64,000 nt of DNA from Ursus arctos (Eukaryota > Chordata > Mammalia > Carnivora > Ursidae). Positions 12,150 to 24,032 of the stretch are shown in pieces. The translations under genes and the position numbers were made by a program. Below the pieces are notes generated by a model. The model did no database searches. It was not told the DNA's origin and saw only the letters and a list, made by a program, of their open reading frames with translations. The stretch covers positions 47,279,367-47,343,366 of the forward strand of contig NW_026622908.1 in the NCBI RefSeq assembly GCF_023065955.2, given 5' to 3'. Within the stretch, counting starts at the first letter, position 1; every line of letters begins with the position of its first letter.

Positions 12150-12919
12150 CCTGTAATTATCCTGATCACCTGTCTTCTCTGCTCTCCCCAGGTGACATGC
12201 CGATGACGGGTTTTTAGAAGATCTCCTTCCCCCAACAAAACACCTTCCACTGAACTGGCCACAGTCTCTCAAACCTGATTAATAACACTTATACTTTCAT
12301 ATTACTTCCAACTCCTGAAACACAAGATGGTTGTGCAAAAAAAAAAAAAAAAGAAACTCAAAATACAAGCGAAGATGTTAAAATAACCAATAAATCCCAT
12401 CACACAATGGTAACATTTTGATTAATCTCTCCCCATCTTAGCTGTCCCCCTAGATAGCTATATTTCCTTTTAAATTATAATCTCTGTGGAAACCTGGTTT
12501 TCAGGTATTTTCGCCGAACTTTGATCCGTGTCATGAAAGAGGCTTAATTGAAGAGGAGACTTTACAGCCTTACCCAGTCTCAAAACACAGCTGGGCACCT
12601 GCTCCTTCTGCCGTCCGGCCTCTTCGGACGGCAGATCGCTCACCGCTCCTGGCTGCTCTGTGTCCGGCCGCCGCACCGGATGCTCCCGTGCATTTCTCTC
12701 ATCTTTGTGGGTTTCACAGTTGGAAGGGGCATTCCATTTATTGCTTGAATTTGCTTTTAGTGAGAGGGTGATCCTTTGTTACTTTACTATTAATTATATT
12801 TTCTTTGAATTTTGTATTGCTTTGGGAAGTTGTTTACATATTGAGGAAATACATTTCTAGTCCTCCAACAATGTAGCTTGTTTTCCACAGGTGTTTATAT
12901 GGGAGCTCAGGTCAGGATA
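12150..12919. other. Unassigned AT-rich DNA upstream of K1
   Basis: It includes an A-run at about 12338-12353. No gene or clear repeat was recognised. Confidence 0.4.
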
Positions 12920-13103
12920 TAGTAAGTTATTTAGTTAGTTAGTTAGTTAGTTAGTTAGTTGTTATTTTAGAGAAAGTGTGAGAGCAGGGGGGACAGAAGG
13001 AGAGGGAAAAGGGAAGCGGGCTTGATCCCAGGACCCTGAGATCATGACCTGAACCGAAACCAAGAGTCAGAGGCTTAGCCAACTGAGCCACCCAGGCGCC
13101 CCT
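12920..13103 (-). mobile_element. Can-SINE, antisense, with (TTAG)n tail
   Basis: It ends in GAGCCACCCAGGCGCCCC, the complement of the Can-SINE head, preceded by GATCATGACC. Its A-rich tail has become a (TTAG)n microsatellite at about 12927-12960. Confidence 0.85.
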
Positions 13104-13696
13104 AGGAAATTTTTAAACAAACAGCAGCTGTCTGTGCAGCCAGGACACCCCTCCCAGCACAGCCTTCCGACGGGGGCTGGGTCTGAAGCTGGAGCGGTCC
13201 GCGAACACAGCTCACACGGCCCGCCAGGTGCAGTGAGCCCCAGGTGGGGACATCCAAGGACCACAGGGTGACAGCAGAGCCTGGCTGGTCTAACAAAGCT
13301 CTCCCCCTGCCAGGGCTGCCAGGCAGCAGCGGGGGGCACGGAATATCTGCCCAGCCCCCACCCACCAAAGCTTGCAGCCCCGCCCATAGACACCGGCCAT
13401 AGAAAACAAGAAATGTCCCATTCTGTTTCCACATAAGCGGAGAGTCTAGGCAGGACTGCCCGAACCTGAGAAAGGTAAAAGGATGTCCTGATCCCCTTGC
13501 ACACAAGCCGTAGAAAAAAGAAGAGGGAGCAAGTAAACAGAAGACACATCAGTCTAAGCACCGTCTAGGAAACAAAATGCGTTTCCTACAACTGGTCGAG
13601 CTATGTAGCCAATGAAAGTAGGCGTAACAGTTTTCACAGGGCTCGCAGATGACACAGTAGCACTGAAGAACAGTGTGAGAAGGAGGACTGGCTCCT
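13104..13696. other. Unassigned intergenic DNA
   Basis: No gene was recognised. A minus-strand open frame here continues into L1 sequence and has no identifiable domain. Confidence 0.4.
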
Positions 13697-14626
13697 TTGG
13701 GCAAACACCCAGGAGTGCAATCACTGGGTCGTAGGGTAGCTCTATTTTCAACTTTCTGAGGACCCTCCATACTGTTCCACAGTGGCTGCCCCAGCTTGCG
13801 TTCCCACACAGTGTAAGAGGATGGTGCCCCTTTCTCCGCATCCTCGCCAACACCTGTCGTTTCCCAGTTTGTTCATTTTAGCCATTCTGACCAGAGTGAG
13901 GTGGTGTCTCCCTGTGGTTTTGACTGTATTTCCCTGATGCCCAGGGTATGTTTTCATGAGTCTGGTGGCCATTCGTATGTCTCCCTTGGAGAAATATCTT
14001 TGCACGCCTTCTGCCCATTTCTTGACTGGAATTTTTTTTGGGTAGGGGGAGCTTGAGTTTAACAAGTTCTTTATAGAGTTTGGATACCAGCCCTTTATCT
14101 GATAAGACATTTGCACGTATCTTCTCCCATTCTGTAAGCTGCCTTTTAGTTTTGGTGACTGTTTCCTTTGCTTTGCAGAAGCTTCTTATCTTGATGAAGT
14201 CCCAATAGTTCATTTTTGCTGTTGTTTCCCTTGCCTTTGGAGACGTGTTGACGTGGATGGAACTAGAGGGTATTATGCTCAGTGAAATAAGTCAGTTAGA
14301 GAAAGACAAAGACCATATGATCTCACTCATGTGGAATTTAAGAAACAAAACAGATGAACATAGGGGAAGGGAAGGAAAAATAAAATAAGACAAAATCAGA
14401 GAGGGAAACAAACCATAAGTGACTCTTAACTGTAGGAAACAAACTGAGGGTTGCTGGAAGGGAGGGGGTGGGGGGCTGGGGTCACTGGGTGACGGGCATT
14501 AAGGAGGACACGTGATGGAATGAGCACTGGGGCTTACACGTAACTGATGAATCACTAAATTGTACTCCTGAAACTAATAATACACTCTATGTTAACTACA
14601 TTGAATTTAAATATAGAATGGAAAAT
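13697..14626. mobile_element. Twin-primed (5'-inverted) L1 insertion
   Basis: 13697-14245 is antisense L1. Its complement contains AACTATTGGGACTTCATCAA, then the ORF2 end and the start of the 3' region. From about 14246 the same element continues in sense: GTGGATGGAACTAGAGGG, TATTATGCTCAGTGAAATAA, and the carnivore L1 3' end. The inverted 5' part joined to a sense 3' part is the signature of twin priming. About 250 nt of L1 sequence between the two parts appears to be missing. Confidence 0.75.
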
Positions 14627-14932
14627 ACATGAAAGATTAAAAACTAAAGGAAGAAGGCCTGAGAGCATCAGCTGGGCACCAGCGAGCACCCCCACGAGGC
14701 TGGAGGAGGCAGAGAGCCCGCAGCACCACAGGGGCGGCCAGGGGCTGAAGAGCGCACAGAAAAGGAAATCGTGAGAAGTTCCCAGTGCAGAGAGAGGGGC
14801 CGACGGAGGCGGAGGGTGCGATGATACAGCCCCCGGAGAAGTGGGGAAGACCTGGGTCAGTGGAGCTGAACCAAGCTAAAAATACAGGAAGCCCTCCGTG
14901 GCCTGAGGAAGATCTGAACGTTTAATCTGAAA
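14627..14932. other. Unassigned intergenic DNA
   Basis: Purine-rich sequence with no recognised gene or repeat. Confidence 0.35.
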
Positions 14933-14944
14933 GAGTGACGTGTT

Positions 14945-15116
14945 GGGGCGCCTGGGTGGCTCGGTCGATTGATCAGACTCTCGATTCCGTCTCGGGTTAC
15001 GATCTCGGGGTCGTGAGATCGAGCCCCTCGGGTCTGCTTGGGATTCTCTCTCTCCTTCCCCCCTCCCCACTCTCTCTTTCTCTAAGGTAAATAAATAAAT
15101 CTGAAAAAAAAAAAAG
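14945..15116 (+). mobile_element. Can-SINE, sense
   Basis: Head GGGGCGCCTGGGTGGCTCGG, TC-rich 3' region and an A-rich tail. It is flanked by near-identical duplications, GAGTGACGTGTT before and GAGTGACATGTT after, marking the target site. Confidence 0.9.
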
Positions 15117-15128
15117 GAGTGACATGTT

Positions 15129-16460
15129 CTGGGAAAAAATGAAGGCCGAATGCTGCAGACTAAGACATATGATTATCGAGTTACAGAATTCTGAAGATTA
15201 ACCCCCCAAAATGTTGCCAAAACAGCAAATTCCCAGGCCTCCGTGGCATGGGTGGGGTGGGAGGACATCTGGCCGACTGCAGATGTCCTCCCAGAGCGTC
15301 GCCAGCCCAAACACATTGGAGCAGTATCTACAAACACCTGATAAAAGCTAAGCGCGCCCCTGGGATGCTGTGTGTGTCTCTGCAAAACACCATCCCATCA
15401 AAGGAGAACAGGCAGGCGGCCCCAAACATGTCTGAGCCCACAGCACCCCCGGGCGCCCTGATCAAACGGTACTAGAGGCCATTGGCCTGGGACCGACTCC
15501 AGGGGAGGAAGGGCGGCGGGGAAAAGCACGGGGGAGACAGCCATGAGCGCAGAATCCCACAAAACGAGGATTAACGTGGAGCAATTGCAGGGGTTATGGC
15601 TGCACCAGAGACCTTAACTGTAATCCTTGAGTGCAGATTACGGACCACAGGACCTCCCTTCCCGGCTCCAGTTCTTCTTCTATCTTCCAAGAGAGCAGGG
15701 GGATTAGAGTCGGCTGGGATCACAAGTTCCTTTGAAACTGTTTCTTGTTTGCTTCCTTGCTGGTTGTGACCTTCCTGCCTCTCTGACAAGGTGGGGGCTG
15801 AAGCCCCTCTCGCTTTTCCCATATCCCTTCTTTCCCCTAAAAAAGAGCCCACCGTGCACTTCAAATATGTGCATGCAGGTGGGTCCATGTGGAGGAACAA
15901 ATGTAGTGTCATTTGTATGTTCTTAGTTTTAAACTGACACGGAGGTCAGCTCCAGGTCTACGTCAGCCCCTCCTCTTGCAGAGTCCTGCATTTTTTAAAT
16001 TAAGCCACATTTCTTTACATAAATCTAGCCCATGTTTTCTCTGATATGCAGTTTGCTAGCATAAGCACATGCCTCATTCTGCTTATTCTCTTCGTTTTGG
16101 ACACCGTCAGTGCTCCCAGCTGGGCCTGACCACGGACTGGCCACTGGGAGCATTGTCCTATGTGGCCACCACTCCAGGGTGTAGGCCGAGAGGTGCCTGG
16201 GGCTGGTCACCTGGAAAGGGGCTCAGTGCTGGGACCGACCCACGAGGTTTGCTGGCAGGGTTAAGCGCAGCACCTTATAGCAAGCCCTGCGAGTATCTCC
16301 TGACACACAGAGAAATGCCATGTGTGTGATCTCCTACAATCATTATCCACCGTGGGCCAAGTGCCCGCCACCCCCCATCTCCTTGCCTGTCCCACCTCGG
16401 CCCTGCCCTGATTTATCACTGAGGTGACGGGTGGGCTCTCCCTTCCTCATGATCTGTGAA
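15129..16460. other. Unassigned intergenic DNA
   Basis: No gene was recognised. Open frames are short and show no domain. Confidence 0.4.
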
Positions 16461-16469
16461 ACCTCATTC

Positions 16470-17770
16470 TTCCAGGTAATTCAAGAATTAGCAACAATTC
16501 TCCCATAACCTTCTGGGATTGTTAGAATTGCATCGGCTTCCTAGGTTGCTTTGGAGAGAATGACACTTTTCTTTCCTTTGCTCCGTTGTTGTCAAGGAAG
16601 TGTTTATGCCCTTGAGGTCTTGGCTGGGAGCAGTCCCGCTTTTGTTGCTCTTGTGCAAATGTCCTCTCACCTGGAACCTCCTGATGCAGAATACTGAGGA
16701 ATTCTGCAGCCTGGCTCAGCTCTTTTATCCCGATTTTCTCTCTGTCCATTCTGGTTGCTTTTCTTTGGAGATGCACACGTCATCTGCCAACCACCGACTC
16801 GTCTTTTTCCCACAGTCATGAGGGACATGTCTTCATCCTACATATAAATGTAGAGGGGATGTGTCTGTTTCTTCACCACACGTGTGGGGATTGCACAGGC
16901 AGCTTTTATCGAGTTCTTAAAGAAGATTCTTCTCTCGTCTCTCCACTTAGGGGCAGAAAAGGCATCAGTTGTTCACTGACCCTTTTCTTACACCTGCTGA
17001 GATGACTGTGTAAATTCTTCTCACCTTTGAGCCACATGGTGACGAGTTACACTGATGTAGTTTCTGACGGCGAGTCGCCTCAGTCGTTTTACAGTGAGCC
17101 CTCCTCGACTATGACTGGCTGTTTTCAATAACCTACCTGATTGTTCCAATATTTGATTTAGAAATTGTGCGTTTTTATTCATAATGCAGCGGATCTGCAA
17201 TTTTTCTTTTGTTTTACAGAGCTTGCCTGATTTTGAAATGGAAGTTGTAATAGCTTCGGGAGAGAGCTTGCCCAGCTTCCCATCCATCTCATTCCCAACA
17301 TTTGAAGAGGGGCTGTTGGAACTCATCAGTAAAGCTCTCTGGGTCTGGGGCTTTCCAGGGCTTAATATTTCCGGTGATAATTTCACTGTCTTTGATGGTT
17401 ATTGATCTGTTCAAGTTTTCAGTATGTGTTCATGTGAATTTTACCATTTCATTTTTTTTCCAGAAATGTATCCATTTCTTCTAGATTTCAAATTACCAGA
17501 AAATCTGCTCCCCAAATTCCTTTTTGTAATATCTGCTACATGCAGATTATTCAACCTTGCTCAGCTTGTATTTTGTTTATCTGCATCTTGCTTCCTCTTC
17601 TGTGGCTCAGTTTTTTGGCTATCTCCCTTATTAATTTTTTCAAAGACACTGCTCAAAGTTCACTATCACTCAGTTGTTATTTTTGTTTTGCTTCTTCCTT
17701 ATGGTTTTGGTTCCATTCTGTGCTTTTCTAGCATCTTTATTTGAATGCTTGCCTTGTTTCATTCTTTTCT
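16470..17770 (-). mobile_element. Old antisense L1 ORF2 fragment
   Basis: The stretch 17130-17510 reads as the complement of L1 ORF2 (GGCTTTCCAGGGCTTAATAT, TTGATGGTTATTGATCTGTT, AATGTATCCATTTCTTCTAG). The left part is weaker. No intact frame remains. Confidence 0.55.
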
Positions 17771-18090
17771 GTCAAGCTCTTAATCTTCATGGATGGCCCT
17801 GGCTCAGGATCTCTCCTGAGGTTCTCAGCAAGGCTTCGGCTGGGGCTACATCATCTGAAGGCTTGAGTGGGGTTGGAGGAGCCATTTCCAAGATGGCGCC
17901 CCACATGGCTCTTGGTCTCAGCTCTTCACCATGTGGGCCTCTCTGTAGGCTGTGACATGGCAGCTGGCTCCCCCCAGCAGGGTTAATGACAAGTGAGAGA
18001 TTACACTGCCTTTCGTGACCTCTTCTCTGATTCACACACCATCAGTTTATTCCAAGTGAATCACTATGTTGTTGGTATTCTCATCTGCAG
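17770..18090. mobile_element. Ancient interspersed repeat, LTR-like
   Basis: CATCTGAAGGCTTGA, CCAAGATGGCGCCCCACATGG, GACATGGCAGCTGGC and TTCGTGACC follow a common mammalian repeat that I cannot name with confidence. 18091-18780 shows nothing I recognise. Confidence 0.35.
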
Positions 18091-18794
18091 CCCTGTCCCC
18101 AGGTCTTCAGGTCACTTTTCCTTGCTCAGCTAACTCACTTAGCACTTCACCAACTGACACCATATTGCCCTGGCACCTTTGCTTTCCTCTTATTGTGGGG
18201 GAGGTGAGAAAACCCATGTGATCAATCCTGCAAGCTTCATGGGAAGCCCACAGTTACTATCTGGGGGAAATGGCTCCCCTCACTTGGAATCTCCTCTTCT
18301 AGTGGGTGCCTGATCTGCAGCTACAGACCACGGATGGACGTCAGGTCCTACACGAATTCTCGCAAGTTTTATGCAAAATTTTATGTTTATGTGCATATGT
18401 ATAGACTTGTCTAAGGAGACCCTCATTTGAATTTTAAAGAGGGGTATATGAACCACAAGTACTTAAGAATGGGTCTACAAGTGTGGTCCCCAACATGGAT
18501 CACAGAAAAGCATATTAATACATAGTTGTGTTTCAGCTTCAAAAATGTGAAAAAAATTAGGCAATATGCAATATATGACTGGATAGATCATATATATATT
18601 ACAGAACTACACCTATTTCAGGCATGCATGGTGTTTAATAAAAGCTGTTTTTGAGGAGTTTCCCATCACAAAGGACAGGGTCCCCCGCCGTGTTGATAGT
18701 TCAGCTGGAACATTTTAGAAGCCTCTCCTAACAAGTTTGCCCACTAAATGGAGACACCCCAGGATCCTAGAAGTCCAGAAGGGGAACCCCAGCT

Positions 18795-19251
18795 CATTAC
18801 CTGAGTCCTACCCTGATCCTGGGTCCTATCCTGATCCTGAGTCCTATCCTGATACTGAGTCCTATCTTAGCCCTGGATCTTATCCTGATTTTGGGTCCTA
18901 TTCTGATCCTGAGTCCTGTCCTGATTCTGAGTCTTCTCCTGATCCTGAGTCCTTTCCTAGTCCTGGGTCCTATCCCGATATTGAGTCCTATTTTGATCCT
19001 GAGTTCCATCCTGATCCTGGGTCCCATCCTGATTCTGAATCCTGAATCCTTATTCTAGTCCTGAGTCTTATCCTGATCCTGGGTTCTGGCCTGATCCTGA
19101 GTCTTATTCTGATCCCGAATCCTATCCTAATCCTGAGTTCTATCCTAATCCTGAGTCCTGTTCTGATCCTGAGTCTTATTCTAATCCTGAGTCCTAACCT
19201 GACCCTAGGTTCTGTCCTGATCCTGGGTCCTGTCCTGATCCTGAGTACTGT
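18795..19251 (+). repeat. 18-bp minisatellite, left block
   Basis: Imperfect tandem copies of an 18-bp unit of the type GAGTCCTATCCTGATCCT. Variants substitute GGG for GAG and TGT for TAT. One forward frame is free of stops through the first third and would encode SYPDPE-type repeats, but it lacks a gene context and is broken at about 19045. Confidence 0.85.
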
Positions 19252-19428
19252 TCTTTTTTTTTTTTTTAAGTTTATTTATTTGAGGGAGAGAGAGAGTGGG
19301 AACATGAGCAGAAGAGGAACAGAGCTAAGCAGGGAGCCCAACATGTGGCTCAGTTTCAGGACCCTGAGATTATAACCTGAGGTAAAACCAAGATTTAGAC
19401 GCCTAACCAACTGAGCCACCCAAGCACA
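19252..19428 (-). mobile_element. Can-SINE inserted in the minisatellite
   Basis: A T-run and TTTATTTATTTGAG at the left end and GAGCCACCCAAGCACACC at the right identify an antisense Can-SINE. The minisatellite resumes on both sides. Confidence 0.85.
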
Positions 19429-19640
19429 CCTGAGTCCTATTCTGATCCTGAGTCCCGTTCTGATCCTGGGTCTTGTCCTGATCCTGAGTCCCGTTCTGAT
19501 CCTGAATTCTGTCCTGATCCTGAGTCCATTCCTAGTCCTGTGTCCTGTGATGATCCTGAGACTTTTCCTAGGCCTCTGTCCTGTGCTGATCCTGAATCCT
19601 TTCCTAGTCCTGGGTCCTGTCCTGACCTTGAGTCCTGTTC
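19429..19640 (+). repeat. 18-bp minisatellite, right block
   Basis: A continuation of the CCTGATCCTGAGTCC array after the SINE, with more diverged units. Confidence 0.85.
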
Positions 19641-19784
19641 TTCCCAGAGGTGACAGGCAGGATGGGACTGACTGTTCCAGAGTGTTTCCCTGGACTCCCT
19701 CCCCCTGTGCCTTCTATGGACACGCCCTGGGCTTCCACAGCCAGGGCGGCATCAGGGGCAACATCAGGAACACGATGAGACAGT

Positions 19785-20195
19785 GCAGTGGGTTGAACAG
19801 TGTCTTCCTGGAACTTCAGAAGACGCCCTTATTTGGAAATCAGGTCTCTGCAGGTGGAATCAAGTTGAGTTTGTCCTGGACGAGGTGAGGCCCTAATTGA
19901 ATGGCTGGTGTCCTTGTAAGAGAAAAGAGGAAGAGAGGTGAGGTGCAGACACACAGGGAGAAAGGCCACGTGAAGACAGGCACCAGCGCGAGGCAGGGAG
20001 CGTCAAGGATGCCGGCAGCCCTCAGGAGTTGGAAGAGGCAGCAGGGGTCCTCCCCCAGACCTTCAGGGAGCGCACGACCCTGCTGACTCCATCTTGGACT
20101 TCCAGCCTCTGGACGGCGGGAGAATAAATGTCTGCTGTCTCATGCCATCCAGCCTGTGGTCATCTGTTCTGGCAGCCACAGAAAACCAACACAGG
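19785..20195 (+). mobile_element. MaLR-type LTR, MLT1-like, upstream of K2
   Basis: GGGTTGAACAGTG, CTTATTTGGAAATCAGGTCT, GGTGTCCTTGTAAGAGA, GGACTTCCAGCCTCTGGA and AATAAATGTCTGCTGT follow the MLT1-like order. It ends about 180 nt before the K2 promoter. Confidence 0.55.
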
Positions 20196-20377
20196 TAGCA
20201 GAGATGAACACGGCCTCTAAGCCACGGACCCTGTTCCCATCACCTTCAACTGACACAGAAATGGAGGCTCTCTTATTTGTCAGGGAACACATGAGGGGAA
20301 ATCATGGACTAAAGAAAAAGTGCAAAACTGTGATACCACTGAGGTTATTTTAAGATTAAAAACAAACAAACAAATAT

Positions 20378-20455
20378 AATTTCCCTGGGGGAGTGGCACA
20401 AACAGGGACCAGGAAGTGTGCCCAGCATCTCACTTGATGCTGGCAGGTATAAAAA
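20378..20455 (+). promoter_or_regulatory. K2 promoter: AATTTCCCTG, GGAAGTG and variant TATA
   Basis: AATTTCCCTG is at 20378-20387, GGAAGTG at 20412-20418 (34 nt start to start) and TATAAAAA at 20448-20455, 96 nt before the ATG. The TATA box differs from the TATATAAA of most copies. A GCCCAGCATCTCA block between GGAAGTG and TATA is shared with K4 and K6. Confidence 0.75.
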
Positions 20456-20543
20456 GGGCTCCCGGCCCAGGAGGCTCCACACCTGCACACCTGTCCTCTC
20501 TACCTGCTCCTCTGACCTGCTCCACCCTCAACCCACCAGAACC

Positions 20544-21077
20544 ATGAGCTGCTGTGGCTGTTCCAGAGGCTGTGGCTCCGGCTGCGGGGGCTGTGGCTCC
20601 GGCTGTGGGAGCTGTGGCTCCGGCTGCTGTGTGCCCGTCTGCTGCTGCAAGCCTGTATGCTGCTGTGTGCCAGCCTGTTCCTGCTCCAGCTGTGGGGGTT
20701 GTGGCTCCGGCTGTGGGGGCTGTGGCTCCGGCTGTGGGGGCTGTGGCTCCAGCTGTGGGGGCTGTGGGGGCTGTGGCTCTAACTGTGGGGGCTGTGGCTC
20801 CAGCTGCTGTGTGCCCGTCTGCTGCTGCAAGCCCGTGTGCTGCTGTGTGCCAGCCTGTTCCTGCTCCAATTCTGGGGGCTGTGGCTCTTGTGGGGGCTCT
20901 AATGGGGGCTGTGGTTCCTGTGGTTCCTGTGGCTGCTGCCAGTCCAGCTGTTGCCAGTCCAGCTGCTGCAAACCCTGCTGCTGCCAGCCCAGCTGCTGTA
21001 AGCCCTGCTGCTGCCAGTCCAGCTGCTGCAAACCCTGCTGCTCCCAGTCCAGCTGCTGTAAGCCCTGCTGCTGTTAG
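20544..21077 (+). CDS. KRTAP5-like: K2: keratin-associated protein 5-like, 177 aa, early TAG
   Basis: Single-exon KRTAP5-type protein starting [20 protein letters not shown] modules begin at about residues 28 and 88, separated by an enlarged Gly-Cys-Ser spacer. Then come a GGSN-containing stretch and a tail of CC(C/S)QSSCCKP repeats. The chosen ATG has the family context and lies 96 nt below a TATA box; an upstream in-frame extension would read through the TATA box and leader and is rejected. The frame stops at TAG 21075-21077, at the Gln codon of the last tail repeat. Beyond it the same frame runs another 13 codons to a TGA at 21117-21119 and still encodes the ending CCQCKI. In that dead segment a Ser-Cys pair has become Arg-Arg, suggesting relaxed constraint. 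The loss of a short terminal piece probably leaves a usable protein. Confidence 0.87.
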   Translation: MSCCGCSRGCGSGCGGCGSGCGSCGSGCCVPVCCCKPVCCCVPACSCSSCGGCGSGCGGCGSGCGGCGSSCGGCGGCGSNCGGCGSSCCVPVCCCKPVCCCVPACSCSNSGGCGSCGGSNGGCGSCGSCGCCQSSCCQSSCCKPCCCQPSCCKPCCCQSSCCKPCCSQSSCCKPCCC

Positions 21078-21518
21078 TCCAGGCGCTGTGTCCCCATCTG
21101 CTGCCAGTGCAAGATCTGAGGCTCTGACCTCAGGTCTCAGGTGACTCCGGCTGATCCAGGTTTCCCAAGCTATGACATGTGCTTTATTGCTAAGTTCCAA
21201 ATCACACCCCAGGGTCCATTGCCCTTGTAGAAAGAAGCCAGATTTGGCTGACAGTTCCTTGGGAGAAGCCACTCTAATGTTCATTGTCTGCTGACAAGTC
21301 TTTGCCCAAGTCACCTTCTGGCTGCACCCTTCTCCTCCCCTGACCTCATCCTGGTCGGCCCACCGAGAGGCATGTGCTTCACCTGATGTCCCATTTTCCT
21401 GTAGGAAGACGTTAGTGTTGTTGTTCCACTGGGAGCAAGGTTGTGGTTAAAGAAACTTCCTCGGAGCTGCTTTGCATGCCAAACACTCTGCTTTATCTTA
21501 AATCCTATGTTACAAATC

Positions 21519-21524
21519 AATAAA
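21519..21524 (+). promoter_or_regulatory. K2 polyadenylation signal
   Basis: AATAAA lies 442 nt past the TAG stop and is followed by GT-rich sequence (GTGTTGACAC), as expected for a cleavage region. Confidence 0.55.
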
Positions 21525-21529
21525 AATAC

Positions 21530-22500
21530 CGTGTTGACACATGGAAACCCATGGCTTGTGCATTTCTTTCATTGGTCATTACTACCAATATGGTCACTGC
21601 TGTTCTCATTCTCGTTCTATTCCACACTTCAGGGGGTTGGTGGATTTGTTGGTGAGGGTGCGAACGCCCCACCCTCGCAGTCACCCTGGCCTCACATCTC
21701 TATGGTCTGTCTCTTCTATCCTCAGGACACTCACTTTCTCACATCTTACCAGCCATTGATGTGCTAGAGACAGGACAGTCCCCAAGGCCAAGCCAACAGA
21801 GGCCTAGCAGCTGTGGGACAGTCCTGGGGCTCCAGACTGTCCCCTCGCTTCCTCCAGGCCTCTGCCACCTCCCTCCTTCTTCTCTGACCACAGGTAGAGC
21901 TGAATCCCTGAGTCTTAGTCAAGCGGCCAGGGCCTGGGAACCAGACATTGCCACTCTTATTCCACATTTGAGGACTATGGTGCAACCAGCCTCTTGCCAC
22001 AGGAAGCTCACACACTGGCTTAAGGAAGGGAGTTCACCTTCTGTATCCGTGTCCCAGCCCTTAACCTATCTGTTCCAATCTGCATAATACATAAGGGATT
22101 GTCAAAAAAAAGAAAAACAGTGGCTGTTTCCCAGACTGAGGACCTTGGGAAATCATACTCTGAGGCCTCCCTTGTTATTTTGAGGCCTCCAACCACATTC
22201 TTTCAAAATTCTTAAAAGGCAGTATTAATAGAGATGAGTTATTTCAAGTCATTTGAAAACACAGTAATCTCCTAGTGTGATATGCCCGCAGTGCAGAAAA
22301 ACACAAAAACAGAAATCTTAAGCTGTTTCCAGTAATCATTTTGTTGGTGGTAACATTGGTACTATCACTCTGAGACGGCTGTGACTGTCTCAATGAAGAG
22401 CAAATGCATATTAGGTCAGGATCAGAAATGTGGTTGTGGGTGTGGGACTGATGAAACTGAGTAAAAACCCTATAGTACTGAATTTGAATTAAATGTGTCA
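21530..22500. other. Unassigned DNA downstream of K2
   Basis: No gene or clear repeat was recognised. Confidence 0.4.
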
Positions 22501-22823
22501 GTATGAAATTATGATATATATTATCTTTAAAAAAAATGGCTTCCTATTTCGCTGAAAGACCTAGAAAAATGGCCAACATGGTAGCTATGAGCACTCTTTG
22601 CACCAAGCCTGTTGTTGTGAAATACCATCTCTTGTACTTAAATGAAACCTGGGTTCTCTGCAGAAATGGGATTGGAAATGAACGAGACAAATCTGGAACA
22701 TGTCATTATCCCAGAAAGCAAGGAGATAATAAAGAGTCCTCAGGTGATGTCAAAAGAACCCGGGCATGAAACTCAAAGAGGTCTCCAGTAGATAAATTTG
22801 GGGTAATGTGAACACCAATGTTT
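22501..22823. other. Unassigned AT-rich DNA
   Basis: A 77-codon open frame (22536-22769) has no recognisable domain and no supporting context. Confidence 0.35.
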
Positions 22824-22838
22824 AAATGGACTGATACA

Positions 22839-23033
22839 GGGGCACCTGGGTGGCTCAGTTGGTTAAGCATCTGACTCACGGTTTCAGCTCAGATCATGAT
22901 CTCAGGGTGATTAGATGGAGCTCTGAGTTGGGCTGTGTGCTGAGCAAGGAGTCTGCTTGAGATTCTCCCTCTTCCTCCCCCTCCTCCTGCTCACTCACTC
23001 TTTCTCTCTCAAATAAATAAATCTTTAAAAAAT
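22839..23033 (+). mobile_element. Can-SINE, sense
   Basis: GGGGCACCTGGGTGGCTCAG head and AAATAAATAAATCTTT tail. Perfect target duplications AAATGGACTGATA are at 22824-22836 and 23034-23046. Confidence 0.92.
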
Positions 23034-24032
23034 AAATGGACTGATATGCATCAAGTATGCTTAAATCTATAAGCACATAATCATGCACAGATAATAATAC
23101 AAATAATATACAAAATGCATAGTGTCATTATTATAAGGTGTTTTATGCAAGCCACTTTACAGTTGATATACAAAAGATAAAGAGACAGGTTCAAAGTATA
23201 TCATTACAGAAAATTATCAAATCCTAAAGGAAGACATCAAGAAAGGAACAAAGAACTACAAAACAGTCAGGAAATAATTAACAGGATGACAATAAGTTCT
23301 TACCTATCAATGATTGCTTTAAATGTAAATGGATTAAATTCTTCAAAAGACATAGAGTGGCTGGACTTAAAGAAGAAAAAAAAGACCCAACTCTATGCTG
23401 CCTACAAGGGACCCACTTCTGCTTCAAGGTCACACATAGGCTGAAAGTAAGGGATGGAAAAAAGATATTTCCTGCAAATGGAAAGCAAAAGAGTGGGGGC
23501 AGCTGTACTTGCACCAGAGAAAATAGATTCAAGTCAAAATGGTAACAAGAGACAAGGAAGGTCATTATTAATGACAAAGAGGATATAACAATTATGAATA
23601 TGTATCCACCCAGCATCAGAGCACCTAAATATAGAAAATACTAACAGATCTGAAAGTAGTGATAGACGCAGTAATAGTAGGGAACCTCAGTGCCCCCTTT
23701 CATCAACAAACAGATCACTCACACAGAAAATCAGTGAGGAAAAATTGAGCTTGAACTATATAGATCATCTGTTAGGTTACAAAACAAATCTCGAACTTAG
23801 GAGGATTGAAATCTTAGCAAGTGTTTTCTCTGACAGCAATGTCAGGAAACTAGAGAACAGTAATAGGAAGAAAATGGAAATATTCACACATAAGTGGAAA
23901 GTATGCACATACCCCAGAACCACCAATGAGTCAAAGAAGAAATCAAAAGGGGCATCAAAAAATATCTTGAAACAAAAGAAAATGGAAGCACATCATACCA
24001 AAATATATGGGATGCAGCAAAAGAGGTAGTAA

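Noticed and set aside
18737..19045. 102-codon frame of SYPDPE-like repeats
   Set aside because: Direct translation of the 18-bp minisatellite; it ends within the array and has no gene context.
18795..19640. The 18-bp array considered as a CRISPR array
   Set aside because: No unique spacers between repeats and a mammalian context; it is an ordinary minisatellite.
20430..21314. 294-codon antisense frame over K2, Ala/Thr-rich
   Set aside because: A composition by-product of the Gly-Cys repeat coding strand; the sense frame has the conserved family termini.
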